Part shown: positions 51,884 to 60,548 of the stretch, piece after piece | How the letters are laid out: every line of letters starts with the position of its first letter | How positions within the stretch are numbered: position 1 is the first letter of the stretch | Source: HLUCCA09 sp039822045 | GTDB lineage: Bacteria > Pseudomonadota > Alphaproteobacteria > Rhodobacterales > Rhodobacteraceae | NCBI GenBank assembly: GCA_039822045.1 | Contig: JBCBMY010000001.1 | Location: forward strand, 62,001 to 126,000 | Direction of reading: 5' to 3' | Length of the DNA: 64,000 nt | Translations under genes and position numbers: made by a program | Notes under the pieces: model-generated | Databases searched by the model: none | Told to the model about the DNA's origin: nothing | The model's input: only the letters and a program-made list of their open reading frames with translations

Positions 51884-52705
51884 ATGTCGAATCCGACCGA
51901 ACACCTGAGTACGCCCCTGGCAAGCGTTGATCCCGTTTGGAGCCGGATCAGAAGCGAGGCCGAGGCTGCGATCCTCGATGAGCCGCTGCTGGGCGGGCTC
52001 TTTCATATGTCGATCCTGCACCACTCGACGATGGACCATGCATTGGCTTATCGGATCTCGGTTAAGCTTGTCTCGCCGGATATGTCGGAGCAGATTCTGC
52101 GCGAGATCGCCGAAGAGGCGATGAGGGCTGATCCGGAGATCGTGCGCTCGGCCCGCGCCGATCTGGTGGCGACGCATGAGCGCGATCCGGCCTGCGACCG
52201 GTTTATGCAGCCCTTGCTGTACTTCAAGGGATATCAGGCGCTTCAGGCGTATCGGGTCGCCCACTGGCTCTGGACGCAGAACCGTCGGGACATGGCGCGG
52301 TTCATGCAGTCGCGCATCTCGGAAGTCTTTGGCGTCGACATCCATCCCGCGGCAATCGTGGGCTGTGGGATCATGATCGACCATGCGCACTCCATCGTGA
52401 TCGGGGAAACGGCTCAGGTCGGCGACAACGTATCGATGCTGCATTCCGTGACGCTTGGTGGCACGGGCAAGGAGGATGGTGATCGCCATCCCAAGATCGG
52501 CCGTGGCGTATTGATCGGCGCTGGGGCCAAGGTGCTCGGCAACATTACCGTCGGAGAGTGCTCTCGCATCGCGGCCGGATCGGTCGTTCTCGAGACTGTT
52601 GAGCCGCGCAAGACAGTGGCCGGCATTCCCGCCCGCGTCGTGGGAGAGAGCGGGTGTCCGCAGCCGTCGGTGAGCATGGATCATCGCTTCCCGCGAGGGT
52701 CATGA
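51884..52705 (+). CDS. cysE: Serine O-acetyltransferase (CysE1-like, GTA-linked)
   Basis: A 273-residue serine acetyltransferase: helical N-terminal domain, then a left-handed beta-helix of hexapeptide repeats with the active-site region IDHAHSIVIGETAQVGDNVSMLHSVTLGG. It makes O-acetylserine for cysteine synthesis. The ATG at 51884 follows GGAGGGC. In R. capsulatus a cysE gene directly downstream of the GTA cluster affects receipt of GTA DNA, extracellular polysaccharide and biofilm, so this copy may have the same role. It overlaps the glycosyltransferase gene by four bases (ATGA). Confidence 0.93.
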   Translation: MSNPTEHLSTPLASVDPVWSRIRSEAEAAILDEPLLGGLFHMSILHHSTMDHALAYRISVKLVSPDMSEQILREIAEEAMRADPEIVRSARADLVATHERDPACDRFMQPLLYFKGYQALQAYRVAHWLWTQNRRDMARFMQSRISEVFGVDIHPAAIVGCGIMIDHAHSIVIGETAQVGDNVSMLHSVTLGGTGKEDGDRHPKIGRGVLIGAGAKVLGNITVGECSRIAAGSVVLETVEPRKTVAGIPARVVGESGCPQPSVSMDHRFPRGS

Positions 52706-53601
52706 AGCGAGAGATTCGGGACGGGAAAGCCTGGTATCCGCTGCCGCTGACGCAGGAGGTCTTCGCGGCGTTCTATCGGGTGTTTCTGCATCGACCGCTC
52801 TTGCCCCCTGAGGCTCCGCGCTTTGTGTTCCTGATTCCCCTCGTCGGTCGCAAGCAAGCGGGTGACTGGGACGTTGTGGTGGACCGCTTGCGCGACACGC
52901 TTGCGTCGATCGACGCACAAAGCTGTGCCGATCGCCGCGTGGTCATCTGCGGACAGGACAAGCCGGCCGGATTCCCGCGGGACCAACGGGACATGTTCTT
53001 GCAGGCGAGCGCGTTCAGCCCGGTGGGAAGAAGCAAGACGGACAGGGCCCGCAAGAGCCGACAAATTGCGCGTGCATTGCATGCGCTCGTGCCGGGCTTT
53101 TCGTATGTCGTGATCATGGATGCTGACGATATCCTGCATCCGGACCTATGCGCCTACATCGCGCGCGACAACAATGGAAGGGGCTACCTGATCGACCGTG
53201 GGTGGATGGTCGGGCCCAAGGGCGGCGTCGCGCCGCTGACGCCTGAGCCGGGACATTACGCCTTCTGGGAGTATTGCGGAACGTGCGCCATCGTTGCCGT
53301 CGACACGGAACGGCAATGGCTGCATGCGCGTTATCTCTCCAGATTTGTGGCCCATCACCACGTGTTCGGACGGATGGCCGAGGCTCATGGGTATCCCCTT
53401 GACCCGGTTCCGTTTCCCGCTGCTCTTTACTTGTTCAATCACGGCAGCAATACGAGCGTTCTGCATGGCCGTGCGGCGGGAAAGCAGGAGTACATGAGGC
53501 ACCATGTTCTTCCGCCCGAGGAACGCAGAATGATCCTGGCAGAGTTCAGCTATAACCCGACAAAGACAGCTTCGGCCGTCGAAGGATTGACCAGCGCCTA
53601 G
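52702..53601 (+). CDS. Putative glycosyltransferase, GT-A fold
   Basis: A 299-residue cytoplasmic protein. FVFLIPLVGRKQAGDWDVVVDRL and the metal-binding DxD-type motif MDADDILHP (about residues 138-146) indicate a GT-A nucleotide-sugar transferase. No membrane helix is clear. The donor and acceptor are unknown. Its ATG overlaps the cysE stop, so the two are coupled, which suggests a shared job such as surface polysaccharide formation. It ends 10 bp from the convergent pdhC. Confidence 0.7.
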   Translation: MKREIRDGKAWYPLPLTQEVFAAFYRVFLHRPLLPPEAPRFVFLIPLVGRKQAGDWDVVVDRLRDTLASIDAQSCADRRVVICGQDKPAGFPRDQRDMFLQASAFSPVGRSKTDRARKSRQIARALHALVPGFSYVVIMDADDILHPDLCAYIARDNNGRGYLIDRGWMVGPKGGVAPLTPEPGHYAFWEYCGTCAIVAVDTERQWLHARYLSRFVAHHHVFGRMAEAHGYPLDPVPFPAALYLFNHGSNTSVLHGRAAGKQEYMRHHVLPPEERRMILAEFSYNPTKTASAVEGLTSA

Positions 53602-53611
53602 TTCGCCTGTC

Positions 53612-54919
53612 TTAGGCAAGCATGAGCATCGGGCTTTCCAGGTTGTCGACGATGGCCTGCAGCAGTTGCGCGCCAAGGGCCCCGTCGATCACCCGGTGAT
53701 CCACCGACAGGGTGACCGACATTACCGTCGCCACCATCAGCTCGCCATCTGAGCCCACCACCGGTTTCTTCACGCCGGCCCCAACGGCCAGGATTGCACC
53801 GTGGGGCGGGTTGATGACCGCGTCGAAATTGTCGATCCCAAACATCCCCAGATTCGAGATCGCGAAGGTGCCGCCTTGGTATTCGTGCGGAGCCAGCTTT
53901 CGTTCGCGCGCGCGTGCCGCAAGGTCCTTCATCTCGGCGGAGAGCGCCGAGAGCGACTTCATCTCTGCATCCTGCAGCACCGGCGTGAAGAGACCGCCTT
54001 CGATTGCGACGGCCACGGCGACGTCGGATGGCCTGAGCTGCAGCACCCGGTCTCCGGCCCAGACGGCATTCGCTGAGGGCACGGACTGAAGCGCCAGCGC
54101 GCAGGCCTTGATGATGAAGTCGTTGACCGAGAGCTTTACGCCGCGATCAGCCAGTTGCGCGTTCAACTCTGACCGGAACTTCAAGAGCGCATCGAGGCGG
54201 ATGTCACGCCGCAGATAGAAATGAGGGATCGTCTGCTTGGCCTCCGTCAGCCGAGCGGCAATGGTCTTGCGCATCCCGTCGAGCGGCTTCTCCTCGTAGG
54301 CACGACCTTCGTACATTTTCAGGACGGCTTCGGTGGAAGGTCCGGTTGCAAGGGCGGCCGCCGTCTGTGTTGCCTTCGGCACCGCCGCCGAGGTTGGGGC
54401 GGCGGAAGTTGCCTGGGGCTGCGCGGCCTCGACATCGGCCTTGACGATCCGGCCGTGAGGTCCGGTACCCTTGACGTGGGAAAGATCGAGCCCCTTTTGG
54501 GCCGCGATCCGGCGGGCGAGCGGTGAGGCAAAGATCCGTCCGCCGTTCGACGCGGCTGGTGCCACGGGCGCGGGGGACGGCGCGGCGGAGGGAGCGGCCG
54601 TAGGGGCAGCAGGGGCCGCATCGGTGGTGGCAGGTGCCCGCGCCGCCGACGCCTCCGTCACATCGGCCGCGCTCTCACCATCGCCAAGCAGCACTGCAAT
54701 GGGGCTGTTGACTTTCACACCCTCGGTTCCTTCGGCCACGAGGATCTTTCCGATCGTCCCCTCATCGACCGCCTCGAACTCCATCGTCGCCTTGTCCGTT
54801 TCAATCTCGGCCAACAGATCGCCCGACGAGACCGCGTCGCCTTCGTTCACCAGCCATTTCGCGAGCGTTCCTTCCTCCATCGTCGGAGAGAGCGCCGGCA
54901 TCAGGATTTCAATGGGCAT
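53612..54919 (-). CDS. pdhC: Pyruvate dehydrogenase complex E2, dihydrolipoamide acetyltransferase
   Basis: A 435-residue E2. One lipoyl domain with Lys43 in ETDKATME, a Pro/Ala-rich linker, an E1/E3-binding domain (ASPLARRIAAQKGLDL...GPHGRIVKADV) and the catalytic acyltransferase core ending in the active-site motif DHRVIDGA. It transfers acetyl groups to CoA. The start at 54919 overlaps the upstream sulfotransferase by 11 bases. It is the last gene of the ftsB/pdhA-pdhB-sulfotransferase-pdhC run; E3 (lpd) is not in the window. Confidence 0.95.
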   Translation of the reverse strand: MPIEILMPALSPTMEEGTLAKWLVNEGDAVSSGDLLAEIETDKATMEFEAVDEGTIGKILVAEGTEGVKVNSPIAVLLGDGESAADVTEASAARAPATTDAAPAAPTAAPSAAPSPAPVAPAASNGGRIFASPLARRIAAQKGLDLSHVKGTGPHGRIVKADVEAAQPQATSAAPTSAAVPKATQTAAALATGPSTEAVLKMYEGRAYEEKPLDGMRKTIAARLTEAKQTIPHFYLRRDIRLDALLKFRSELNAQLADRGVKLSVNDFIIKACALALQSVPSANAVWAGDRVLQLRPSDVAVAVAIEGGLFTPVLQDAEMKSLSALSAEMKDLAARARERKLAPHEYQGGTFAISNLGMFGIDNFDAVINPPHGAILAVGAGVKKPVVGSDGELMVATVMSVTLSVDHRVIDGALGAQLLQAIVDNLESPMLMLA

Positions 54920-55721
54920 GGGAGGCAACCTTCAGCGTGTTGTGAGTCTGGGCAAGGGCGCGCAGTTCCTGGTCGGCCGCATAGTGCTGTGCGACGAAGG
55001 CGGGAAAGCCGGCCTCTTCTAGGATGGTCCGAGCGCGGGGCGCGACGCCCTGATTGGTGAACACGCGCAGACCGGCCTCTTTCAGACGATTGTAGACGCC
55101 CAGCGGCGCGTGCTTCTTTACACGGTCCTTGACGCGCAGGAGCGGCCCCTTGAGCGCGCGATGGCGGAAGGCAACCGTCTTGTTGGAATGGAACGCGCGC
55201 TCCAACGGCACCCCGATCCGCTCGGACAGGTAATCAAGCAAGTCCGGCAGGCGCTCAATCGGAACCAGATGTTCGACCACCCGTTCGCCATCGATATGGG
55301 TGAATTCCACCTGGCGGATGAAGTGCCGGAACGGGTAAGCGGGGAGCCTTGGCCGCTCGGTCAGGTGCGCGACGATGGTGTAATAGTCGTCGCGGATCGC
55401 GGTATCGCTCATCTCGTCCATGTTCAGCCCGTGGACCTCGCGGGCCCGCTGCGAGAAGGCCGACAGGAACCGGCTTTCCGGATCGCGGATCAGCGCGATC
55501 TTTTCGAGCGGGCGGATCTGTTCGAATACATCAGGAAAATGTTCCCGAATGTCTGCGAGCGGCAGATGTGCCTTTTGCTGCACGCCGCCAGGTACTTTGT
55601 CGGTACTGCCGCGGAAACTTCCCCCAAAAGTATCGATACCGCCGAGTTGATCGTAAACACTCGACCCGCCGCATTTGGGGATGTGCAGGAAGCAGAACCC
55701 GTGCTCAACGCTCGCGATCAT
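54909..55721 (-). CDS. Sulfotransferase-family protein nested in the pdh operon
   Basis: A 270-residue sulfotransferase. The PAPS 5'-phosphosulfate loop is HIPKCGGSS (residues 13-21) and the 3'-phosphate motif is in LIRDPESRFLSAFSQR. This pattern belongs to carbohydrate-type sulfotransferases. No membrane segment is obvious. It overlaps pdhC by 11 bases and lies immediately after pdhB; a GTG at 55733 would overlap the pdhB stop as GTGA, but ATG 55721 has GAGG at good spacing. A sulfotransferase has no known role in pyruvate oxidation, so the gene looks inserted. Its target may be a surface polysaccharide. Confidence 0.85.
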   Translation of the reverse strand: MIASVEHGFCFLHIPKCGGSSVYDQLGGIDTFGGSFRGSTDKVPGGVQQKAHLPLADIREHFPDVFEQIRPLEKIALIRDPESRFLSAFSQRAREVHGLNMDEMSDTAIRDDYYTIVAHLTERPRLPAYPFRHFIRQVEFTHIDGERVVEHLVPIERLPDLLDYLSERIGVPLERAFHSNKTVAFRHRALKGPLLRVKDRVKKHAPLGVYNRLKEAGLRVFTNQGVAPRARTILEEAGFPAFVAQHYAADQELRALAQTHNTLKVASHAH

Positions 55722-55729
55722 GCCAGACC

Positions 55730-57094
55730 TCACCGATAGCAGACGGCCCTGGCCGCTTCGACGATTTCTGGAACCGTGACCAGCGCCAGCTTCTCGAGAT
55801 TTGCGGCGTAGGGCATCGGAACGTCCTTGCCGGTGCAGTTCAGAACTGGCGCGTCGAGCCAGTCGAACGCATGCGTCATGATGTAGGCCGACAGATGGTT
55901 TGACATCGACGCCACGGGGAAGCCCTCCTCAACCGTGATACAGCGGTTGGTCTTCTGAACGCTGGCGATGACCGTCTCGTAGTCGAGAGGCCGTAGGGTG
56001 CGGAGGTCGATAACCTCCGCATCGATCCCGGCGCCGGCCAGCTCTTCCGCGGCGGCCAGGCTGTGCGCCATGCCGATGCCCCAGCTTACGATGGTCAGAT
56101 CGGTGCCGCTCCGCGCGATGCGGGCCTTGCCGAACGGGATCGTGAAGTCGTCGAGAACCGGAACGTCGAAAGACCGGCCATAGAGGATCTCGTTTTCGAG
56201 GAAGATCACGGGGTTGGGATCCCGGATCGCCGTTTTCAGCAGGCCCTTCGCATCTGCGGCCGTGTAGGGCATCGCAACCTTGAGCCCGGGGACCGAGGCA
56301 TACCATGCCGCGAAGTCCTGGCTGTGCTGCGCGGCGACCCGGGCGGCGGCGCCGTTCGGGCCGCGGAACACCATCGGTGCGCCCATCTGCCCGCCAGACA
56401 TATACAGGGTCTTTGCGGCGGAGTTGATGATCTGGTCGATCGCCTGCATCGCGAAGTTGAAGGTCATAAACTCCACGATCGGTCGCAGCCCGCCAAAGGC
56501 AGCGCCGACGCCGACGCCGGCAAAGCCGTGCTCGGTGATTGGCGTGTCGATCACCCGGCGGGCGCCGAACTCGTCAAGCAAGCCTTGGGTGACCTTATAG
56601 GCGCCCTGATACTCGGCCACCTCTTCGCCCATCACGAACACTGTCTCGTCGCGCCGCATCTCTTCGGCCATCGCGTCGCGCAGGGCCTCGCGGACAGTTT
56701 GGCCACGCATCTCAGTGCCTTCGGGCACGTCTGGCTCCTGCGCGGGCGCGGTCATCGGCGTGACCGGGGCGGCGGGCGCGGACGGGACTGGCGCCGCGGG
56801 GGCTTCACCCGCCGGGGCAGGGGCAGCGGCCGGCGCGGCATCGGCGCTTTCGCTATCTTCCACCAAGACTGCGATCGGTGTGTTCACTTTCACGCCTTCG
56901 GTGCCTTCCGCGATCAGGATGCGCCCAACCACCCCCTCATCGACCGCCTCGAACTCCATTGTCGCCTTGTCGGTCTCGATCTCGGCGAGGACGTCGCCGG
57001 AACTGACAGTATCGCCCTCTTTCACGATCCACTTGGCGAGGGTCCCTTCCTCCATCGTCGGAGAGAGCGCGGGCATCAGTACTTCGGTTGCCAT
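55730..57094 (-). CDS. pdhB: Pyruvate dehydrogenase complex E1 beta subunit with N-terminal lipoyl domain
   Basis: A 454-residue E1-beta. Residues 1-77 are a lipoyl domain (Lys43 in ETDKATME), joined by a Pro/Ala-rich linker to the transketolase-like E1-beta domain (from about residue 130: TVREALRDAMAEEM, then EEVAEYQGAYKVTQGL and ITVEEGFPV). The added lipoyl domain is typical of alphaproteobacteria. It forms the heterotetrameric E1 with PdhA, encoded 16 bp upstream. Confidence 0.96.
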   Translation of the reverse strand: MATEVLMPALSPTMEEGTLAKWIVKEGDTVSSGDVLAEIETDKATMEFEAVDEGVVGRILIAEGTEGVKVNTPIAVLVEDSESADAAPAAAPAPAGEAPAAPVPSAPAAPVTPMTAPAQEPDVPEGTEMRGQTVREALRDAMAEEMRRDETVFVMGEEVAEYQGAYKVTQGLLDEFGARRVIDTPITEHGFAGVGVGAAFGGLRPIVEFMTFNFAMQAIDQIINSAAKTLYMSGGQMGAPMVFRGPNGAAARVAAQHSQDFAAWYASVPGLKVAMPYTAADAKGLLKTAIRDPNPVIFLENEILYGRSFDVPVLDDFTIPFGKARIARSGTDLTIVSWGIGMAHSLAAAEELAGAGIDAEVIDLRTLRPLDYETVIASVQKTNRCITVEEGFPVASMSNHLSAYIMTHAFDWLDAPVLNCTGKDVPMPYAANLEKLALVTVPEIVEAARAVCYR

Positions 57095-57110
57095 CTTCGA
57101 ACGTTCCCCC

Positions 57111-58133
57111 TCAAGCGTTCTGCGGCGCCAAGTCGGCGTAGATGTCGGTCCAGAGCTCGTCGACGGCAGGCTCGGGGCTCTCCTTTGAGAACTCCGCCGC
57201 TTCGTTCACGACGTTCTTGATGTCCTTGTCGATGGCCTTCAAATCGTCCTCGGTCGCGTGCTTGCCCGTCAGCAGAAGCTGGCGCACATGCTCGATCGCA
57301 TCCCGCTCCTCGCGCATTTTCTGCACCTCGTCGCGGGTCCGATACTTGGCCGGGTCCGACATCGAGTGACCGCGGTAGCGGTAGGTCATTACCTCAAGAA
57401 TGAAGGGGCCTTTACCGGCTCGACAGTGCGCGACGGCCTTCTCCCCGGCGGCCTTCACGGCCAGCACATCCATACCGTCGACCGCTTCGCCCTCGATGCC
57501 GTAGGCCGCGCCGCGTTCCCAGAAGTCGGGGCTCTTGGTGGCGCGTTTCACGCTGGTGCCCATGGCGTACTGGTTGTTCTCGATAACGAAGACAACGGGC
57601 AGGTCCCAAAGCTCTGCCATGTTGTAGGTCTCGGCCACCTGGCCCTGGTTGGCTGCGCCATCCCCGAAATAGGTGAAGGTCACCCGGTCATTGCCGAGAT
57701 ATTTGTCGGCAAAGGCGAGGCCCGCCCCGATGGGCACCTGAGCGCCGACGATGCCGTGGCCTCCGTAGAAATGCTTCTCCTTCGAGAACATGTGCATCGA
57801 GCCGCCCTTGCCCTTGGAATAGCCCCCCTCGCGGCCCGTCAGCTCGGCCATCACACCTTTGGGATCCATCCCACAGGCCAACATATGTCCGTGGTCTCGA
57901 TACGAGGTGACGCGCTTGTCGCCCTCTTCGGCCGCGGCCTCGAGGCCAACGACCACCGCTTCCTGTCCGATGTAGAGGTGGCAGAAGCCGCCGATCAGAC
58001 CCATCCCGTAAAGCTGGCCGGCCTTCTCCTCGAACCGCCGGATCAGCAGCATCTCTCTGTAAAAATGGAGAAGTTCGTCCTTCGAGACGTTGGGCTTTTT
58101 GGTGCTGCGCCGCGTCGTCGAGCGTGTCGCCAT
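57111..58133 (-). CDS. pdhA: Pyruvate dehydrogenase complex E1 alpha subunit
   Basis: A 340-residue E1-alpha. The thiamine diphosphate motif is GDGAANQGQVAETYNMAEL, and the phosphorylation-loop-like YRGHSMSDPAKYRT block is present. It decarboxylates pyruvate and passes the acetyl unit to lipoyl domains. A 16-bp near-palindrome with central CG lies 25 bp upstream of the ATG and is a candidate operator. ftsB is the next gene upstream on the same strand. Confidence 0.97.
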   Translation of the reverse strand: MATRSTTRRSTKKPNVSKDELLHFYREMLLIRRFEEKAGQLYGMGLIGGFCHLYIGQEAVVVGLEAAAEEGDKRVTSYRDHGHMLACGMDPKGVMAELTGREGGYSKGKGGSMHMFSKEKHFYGGHGIVGAQVPIGAGLAFADKYLGNDRVTFTYFGDGAANQGQVAETYNMAELWDLPVVFVIENNQYAMGTSVKRATKSPDFWERGAAYGIEGEAVDGMDVLAVKAAGEKAVAHCRAGKGPFILEVMTYRYRGHSMSDPAKYRTRDEVQKMREERDAIEHVRQLLLTGKHATEDDLKAIDKDIKNVVNEAAEFSKESPEPAVDELWTDIYADLAPQNA

Positions 58134-58157
58134 CGCCGGGCCTCCCTCGCCAGAAAT

Positions 58158-58173
58158 GGTTTAACGTTGAACC
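58158..58173. promoter_or_regulatory. Candidate operator upstream of pdhA
   Basis: GGTTTAACGTTGAACC is a 16-bp palindrome with one mismatched pair and a central AACGTT, the shape of LacI-family operators. It lies 25 bp before the pdhA ATG. The cognate regulator is unknown. Confidence 0.5.
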
Positions 58174-58341
58174 GGTGCCTAGCAGAGGGGTGGGAGACGC
58201 GCACCCTCAAAAATCGCCGCAATGGTATGAGCCAGGCGCAGGCCTCAAGACCTGTCGCGCGTCCAGCGCAACCGATACGGCGGGTAGGCGTTCACGGCTC
58301 GGGTGAAGGCTCGCCACAAAAGGGCGATGCCGAGCGCCGTT

Positions 58342-58644
58342 CTAGCGAATAACGATTTCCTCGGCGCGGAGCAGACCGAGCACATCGCGCGATCGCTCGT
58401 CGAGAAGGTCGAGATCCAAGTAATCGTCCGACAATCGGCGGCTCAGGTTCTCCATCCGGGCCACGTCTTGGGCGATCTCATCACGCTCAGCGGCCAGAAC
58501 CCGCGCTTCGGCCTCGATCTCGATACGGCGGAAGAGACCATAGTCGCCCTGCACGGCGGCAAACGTGAAATACCCCGCCAGCGTCAAGCATATCACGAAG
58601 GCGATGGGGCCGCCGAGGGCGAGCCGTCCGGATTGGGTGCGCAT
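58342..58644 (-). CDS. ftsB: FtsB/DivIC-family septum formation protein
   Basis: A 100-residue bitopic protein: a basic N-terminus, one membrane helix (about residues 11-31), then a periplasmic coiled coil (about 40-75) and a short C-terminal segment. This is the FtsB/DivIC layout, part of the FtsQLB divisome complex. The position just upstream of pdhA is typical of alphaproteobacteria. The ATG at 58644 gives the usual length. Confidence 0.88.
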   Translation of the reverse strand: MRTQSGRLALGGPIAFVICLTLAGYFTFAAVQGDYGLFRRIEIEAEARVLAAERDEIAQDVARMENLSRRLSDDYLDLDLLDERSRDVLGLLRAEEIVIR

Positions 58645-58892
58645 ACGCGGGTCTCTGCCTCTTGGCCCTTGTTTCGTGGGCCTTGGCACGAGCATGGCAT
58701 AGCGATTCGCCAGTGTGAATCCCCGCAAGCCGCCGCGTCCGCGACGATCTGTGGCCATGGCAAATGCGCAACGCTGGGCGCGTGTGGCCGCGTGAGGCGT
58801 GCGATCTGGCTCGAGTAGCCCAAGCACGGCAAGGTCTCGGGGCGACCCGCCCGCCCCTTCGAGATGGCCCGACAGTGCGGTATCCTCGCGCC

Positions 58893-60548
58893 ATGACCGA
58901 CAGAGCCCCGCTTCCTCCGACCGCCGATCTCGACACCCACAGTGTCGCCAATCAGCCCGAGTTCGGCGCCGACCGCGACCTCTGGGTCGATGACCCGGCG
59001 CTGGTCGCGTTGGCTCGCGCCTTTCAGGCCGACATGGGCAACCTCGCCGCGCTGGGCGCGTCCCTCGGCCGCGCTGAGATGCGCCAAAAGGCCCGCGCCG
59101 CCCAACGTAGCAAGCCCGAGCTTGTAACGTTCGATCGATCCGGCCGCCGGCTCGACGAAGTGCAGTTTCACCCGGCCTATCACGAACTTCTGACTCACGG
59201 CCTCGGCGCGGGCTATGCGGCGGGGCCCTGGACCGACGGGCGCCACACCACCCATGCCGCGCATGTGTATCTCTGGTCCCAGGTAGAGCCCGGTGTGTGC
59301 TGCCCGATGACGATGACCTACGCGGCCGTCCCGGCCCTGGCGACCGACCCTGCCTTGGCCGAGCTGTGGGCGGCCAAGGCCTCAATCTCAGAATACGATC
59401 CCGCGATCCGACCCGCCGCCGAGAAGCGGGCCCTCACTCTCGGTATGGCGATGACCGAAAAGCAGGGCGGTTCCGACGTGCGTGCCAACACTACGCGCGC
59501 CGAGCCCGACGGCGACGCCTTCCGCCTCACCGGCCACAAATGGTTCTGTTCGGCGCCGATGTCTGACGGCTTCCTCACGTTGGCGCAGGCGCCGGGCGGG
59601 CTCACGTGCTTTCTCGTGCCACGCTGGCTGCCCGACGGGCGCAACGCCATCCACCTGATGCGGCTGAAGGACAAGGTCGGGAACACCGCCAACGCCTCCG
59701 CCGAGATCGAGTACCACGGGGCACACGCGCACCGGCTCGGAGCGGACGGCGACGGCGTGCGCACGATCATCCGGATGGTGCACCACACGCGCCTCGACAC
59801 GGCGATGGCCCCCGCCGGCCTGATGCGCGCCGCGCTCGACGAGGCGCTTCGCTGGTGTGCCGGGCGCACCGCCTTTCAGCGCCGCCTGATCGATCAGCCT
59901 CTGATGCGTGCCGTCCTCGCCGACCTTACCCTTGACGCAACCGGGGCTCTGGCGTTGGCGCTCCGTGTGGCTGCGGCCACCGATGCCGGCACGGAGGAGG
60001 AGGCCGCATTTGCGCGCGTCGCTGTGGCCCTGGCCAAGTACCTCTCGAACAAGCGGTGCCCGACCGTCATCGCCGAGGCCATGGAGGCCATGGGCGGCAT
60101 GGGCTATGTCGAGGATACGCCGCTCCCCATGCTCTATCGCGAGGCTCCGCTGAACGGGATCTGGGAAGGGTCGGGCAACGTCATCTGCCTCGATATTCTG
60201 CGTGCGCTCTCGCGAGATCCTGCAGCGTCCGAGGCGCTATATGCCGAGCTTGACGCGGCCCGTGGCAGCCACACCGATTATGATGCAGCGCTTGCCTCGG
60301 CCCGGGCGCGATGGCCTGGCGTGCCGCCCGAGGTCGAGGCGCGGGCCTTTGCCGAGCGCATGGCCTGTCTCCTGACAGCCGCTGTCCTCCTGCGCCACCT
60401 CCCCGGCCCCGTGGCAGACGGCTATGCCGCAACGCGATTGGGGCAGAGCGAGCGCGGCCTCACTCCGGGAACGGCCGCGCTCGACGCTGACGGGATTCTC
60501 GGCACCGTCAACGGAGACGCAGAGACTATTCCTTGGAGACCTTCGTGA
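58893..60548 (+). CDS. AidB-like acyl-CoA dehydrogenase
   Basis: A 551-residue flavoprotein of the AidB branch of acyl-CoA dehydrogenases. The N-terminus (THSVANQPEFGADRDLW) is specific to AidB, and MAMTEKQGGSDVRANTT with LTGHKWFCSAPMSDGFL marks the FAD-binding middle domain. GIWEGSGNVICLDILRAL gives the C-terminal signature. AidB proteins are linked to alkylation-damage response in enteric bacteria, and many homologues act on unknown branched-chain acyl-CoAs. The ATG at 58893 was chosen from family length. It diverges from ftsB. Its 3' end overlaps the convergent small gene by 23 bp. Confidence 0.9.
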   Translation: MTDRAPLPPTADLDTHSVANQPEFGADRDLWVDDPALVALARAFQADMGNLAALGASLGRAEMRQKARAAQRSKPELVTFDRSGRRLDEVQFHPAYHELLTHGLGAGYAAGPWTDGRHTTHAAHVYLWSQVEPGVCCPMTMTYAAVPALATDPALAELWAAKASISEYDPAIRPAAEKRALTLGMAMTEKQGGSDVRANTTRAEPDGDAFRLTGHKWFCSAPMSDGFLTLAQAPGGLTCFLVPRWLPDGRNAIHLMRLKDKVGNTANASAEIEYHGAHAHRLGADGDGVRTIIRMVHHTRLDTAMAPAGLMRAALDEALRWCAGRTAFQRRLIDQPLMRAVLADLTLDATGALALALRVAAATDAGTEEEAAFARVAVALAKYLSNKRCPTVIAEAMEAMGGMGYVEDTPLPMLYREAPLNGIWEGSGNVICLDILRALSRDPAASEALYAELDAARGSHTDYDAALASARARWPGVPPEVEARAFAERMACLLTAAVLLRHLPGPVADGYAATRLGQSERGLTPGTAALDADGILGTVNGDAETIPWRPS

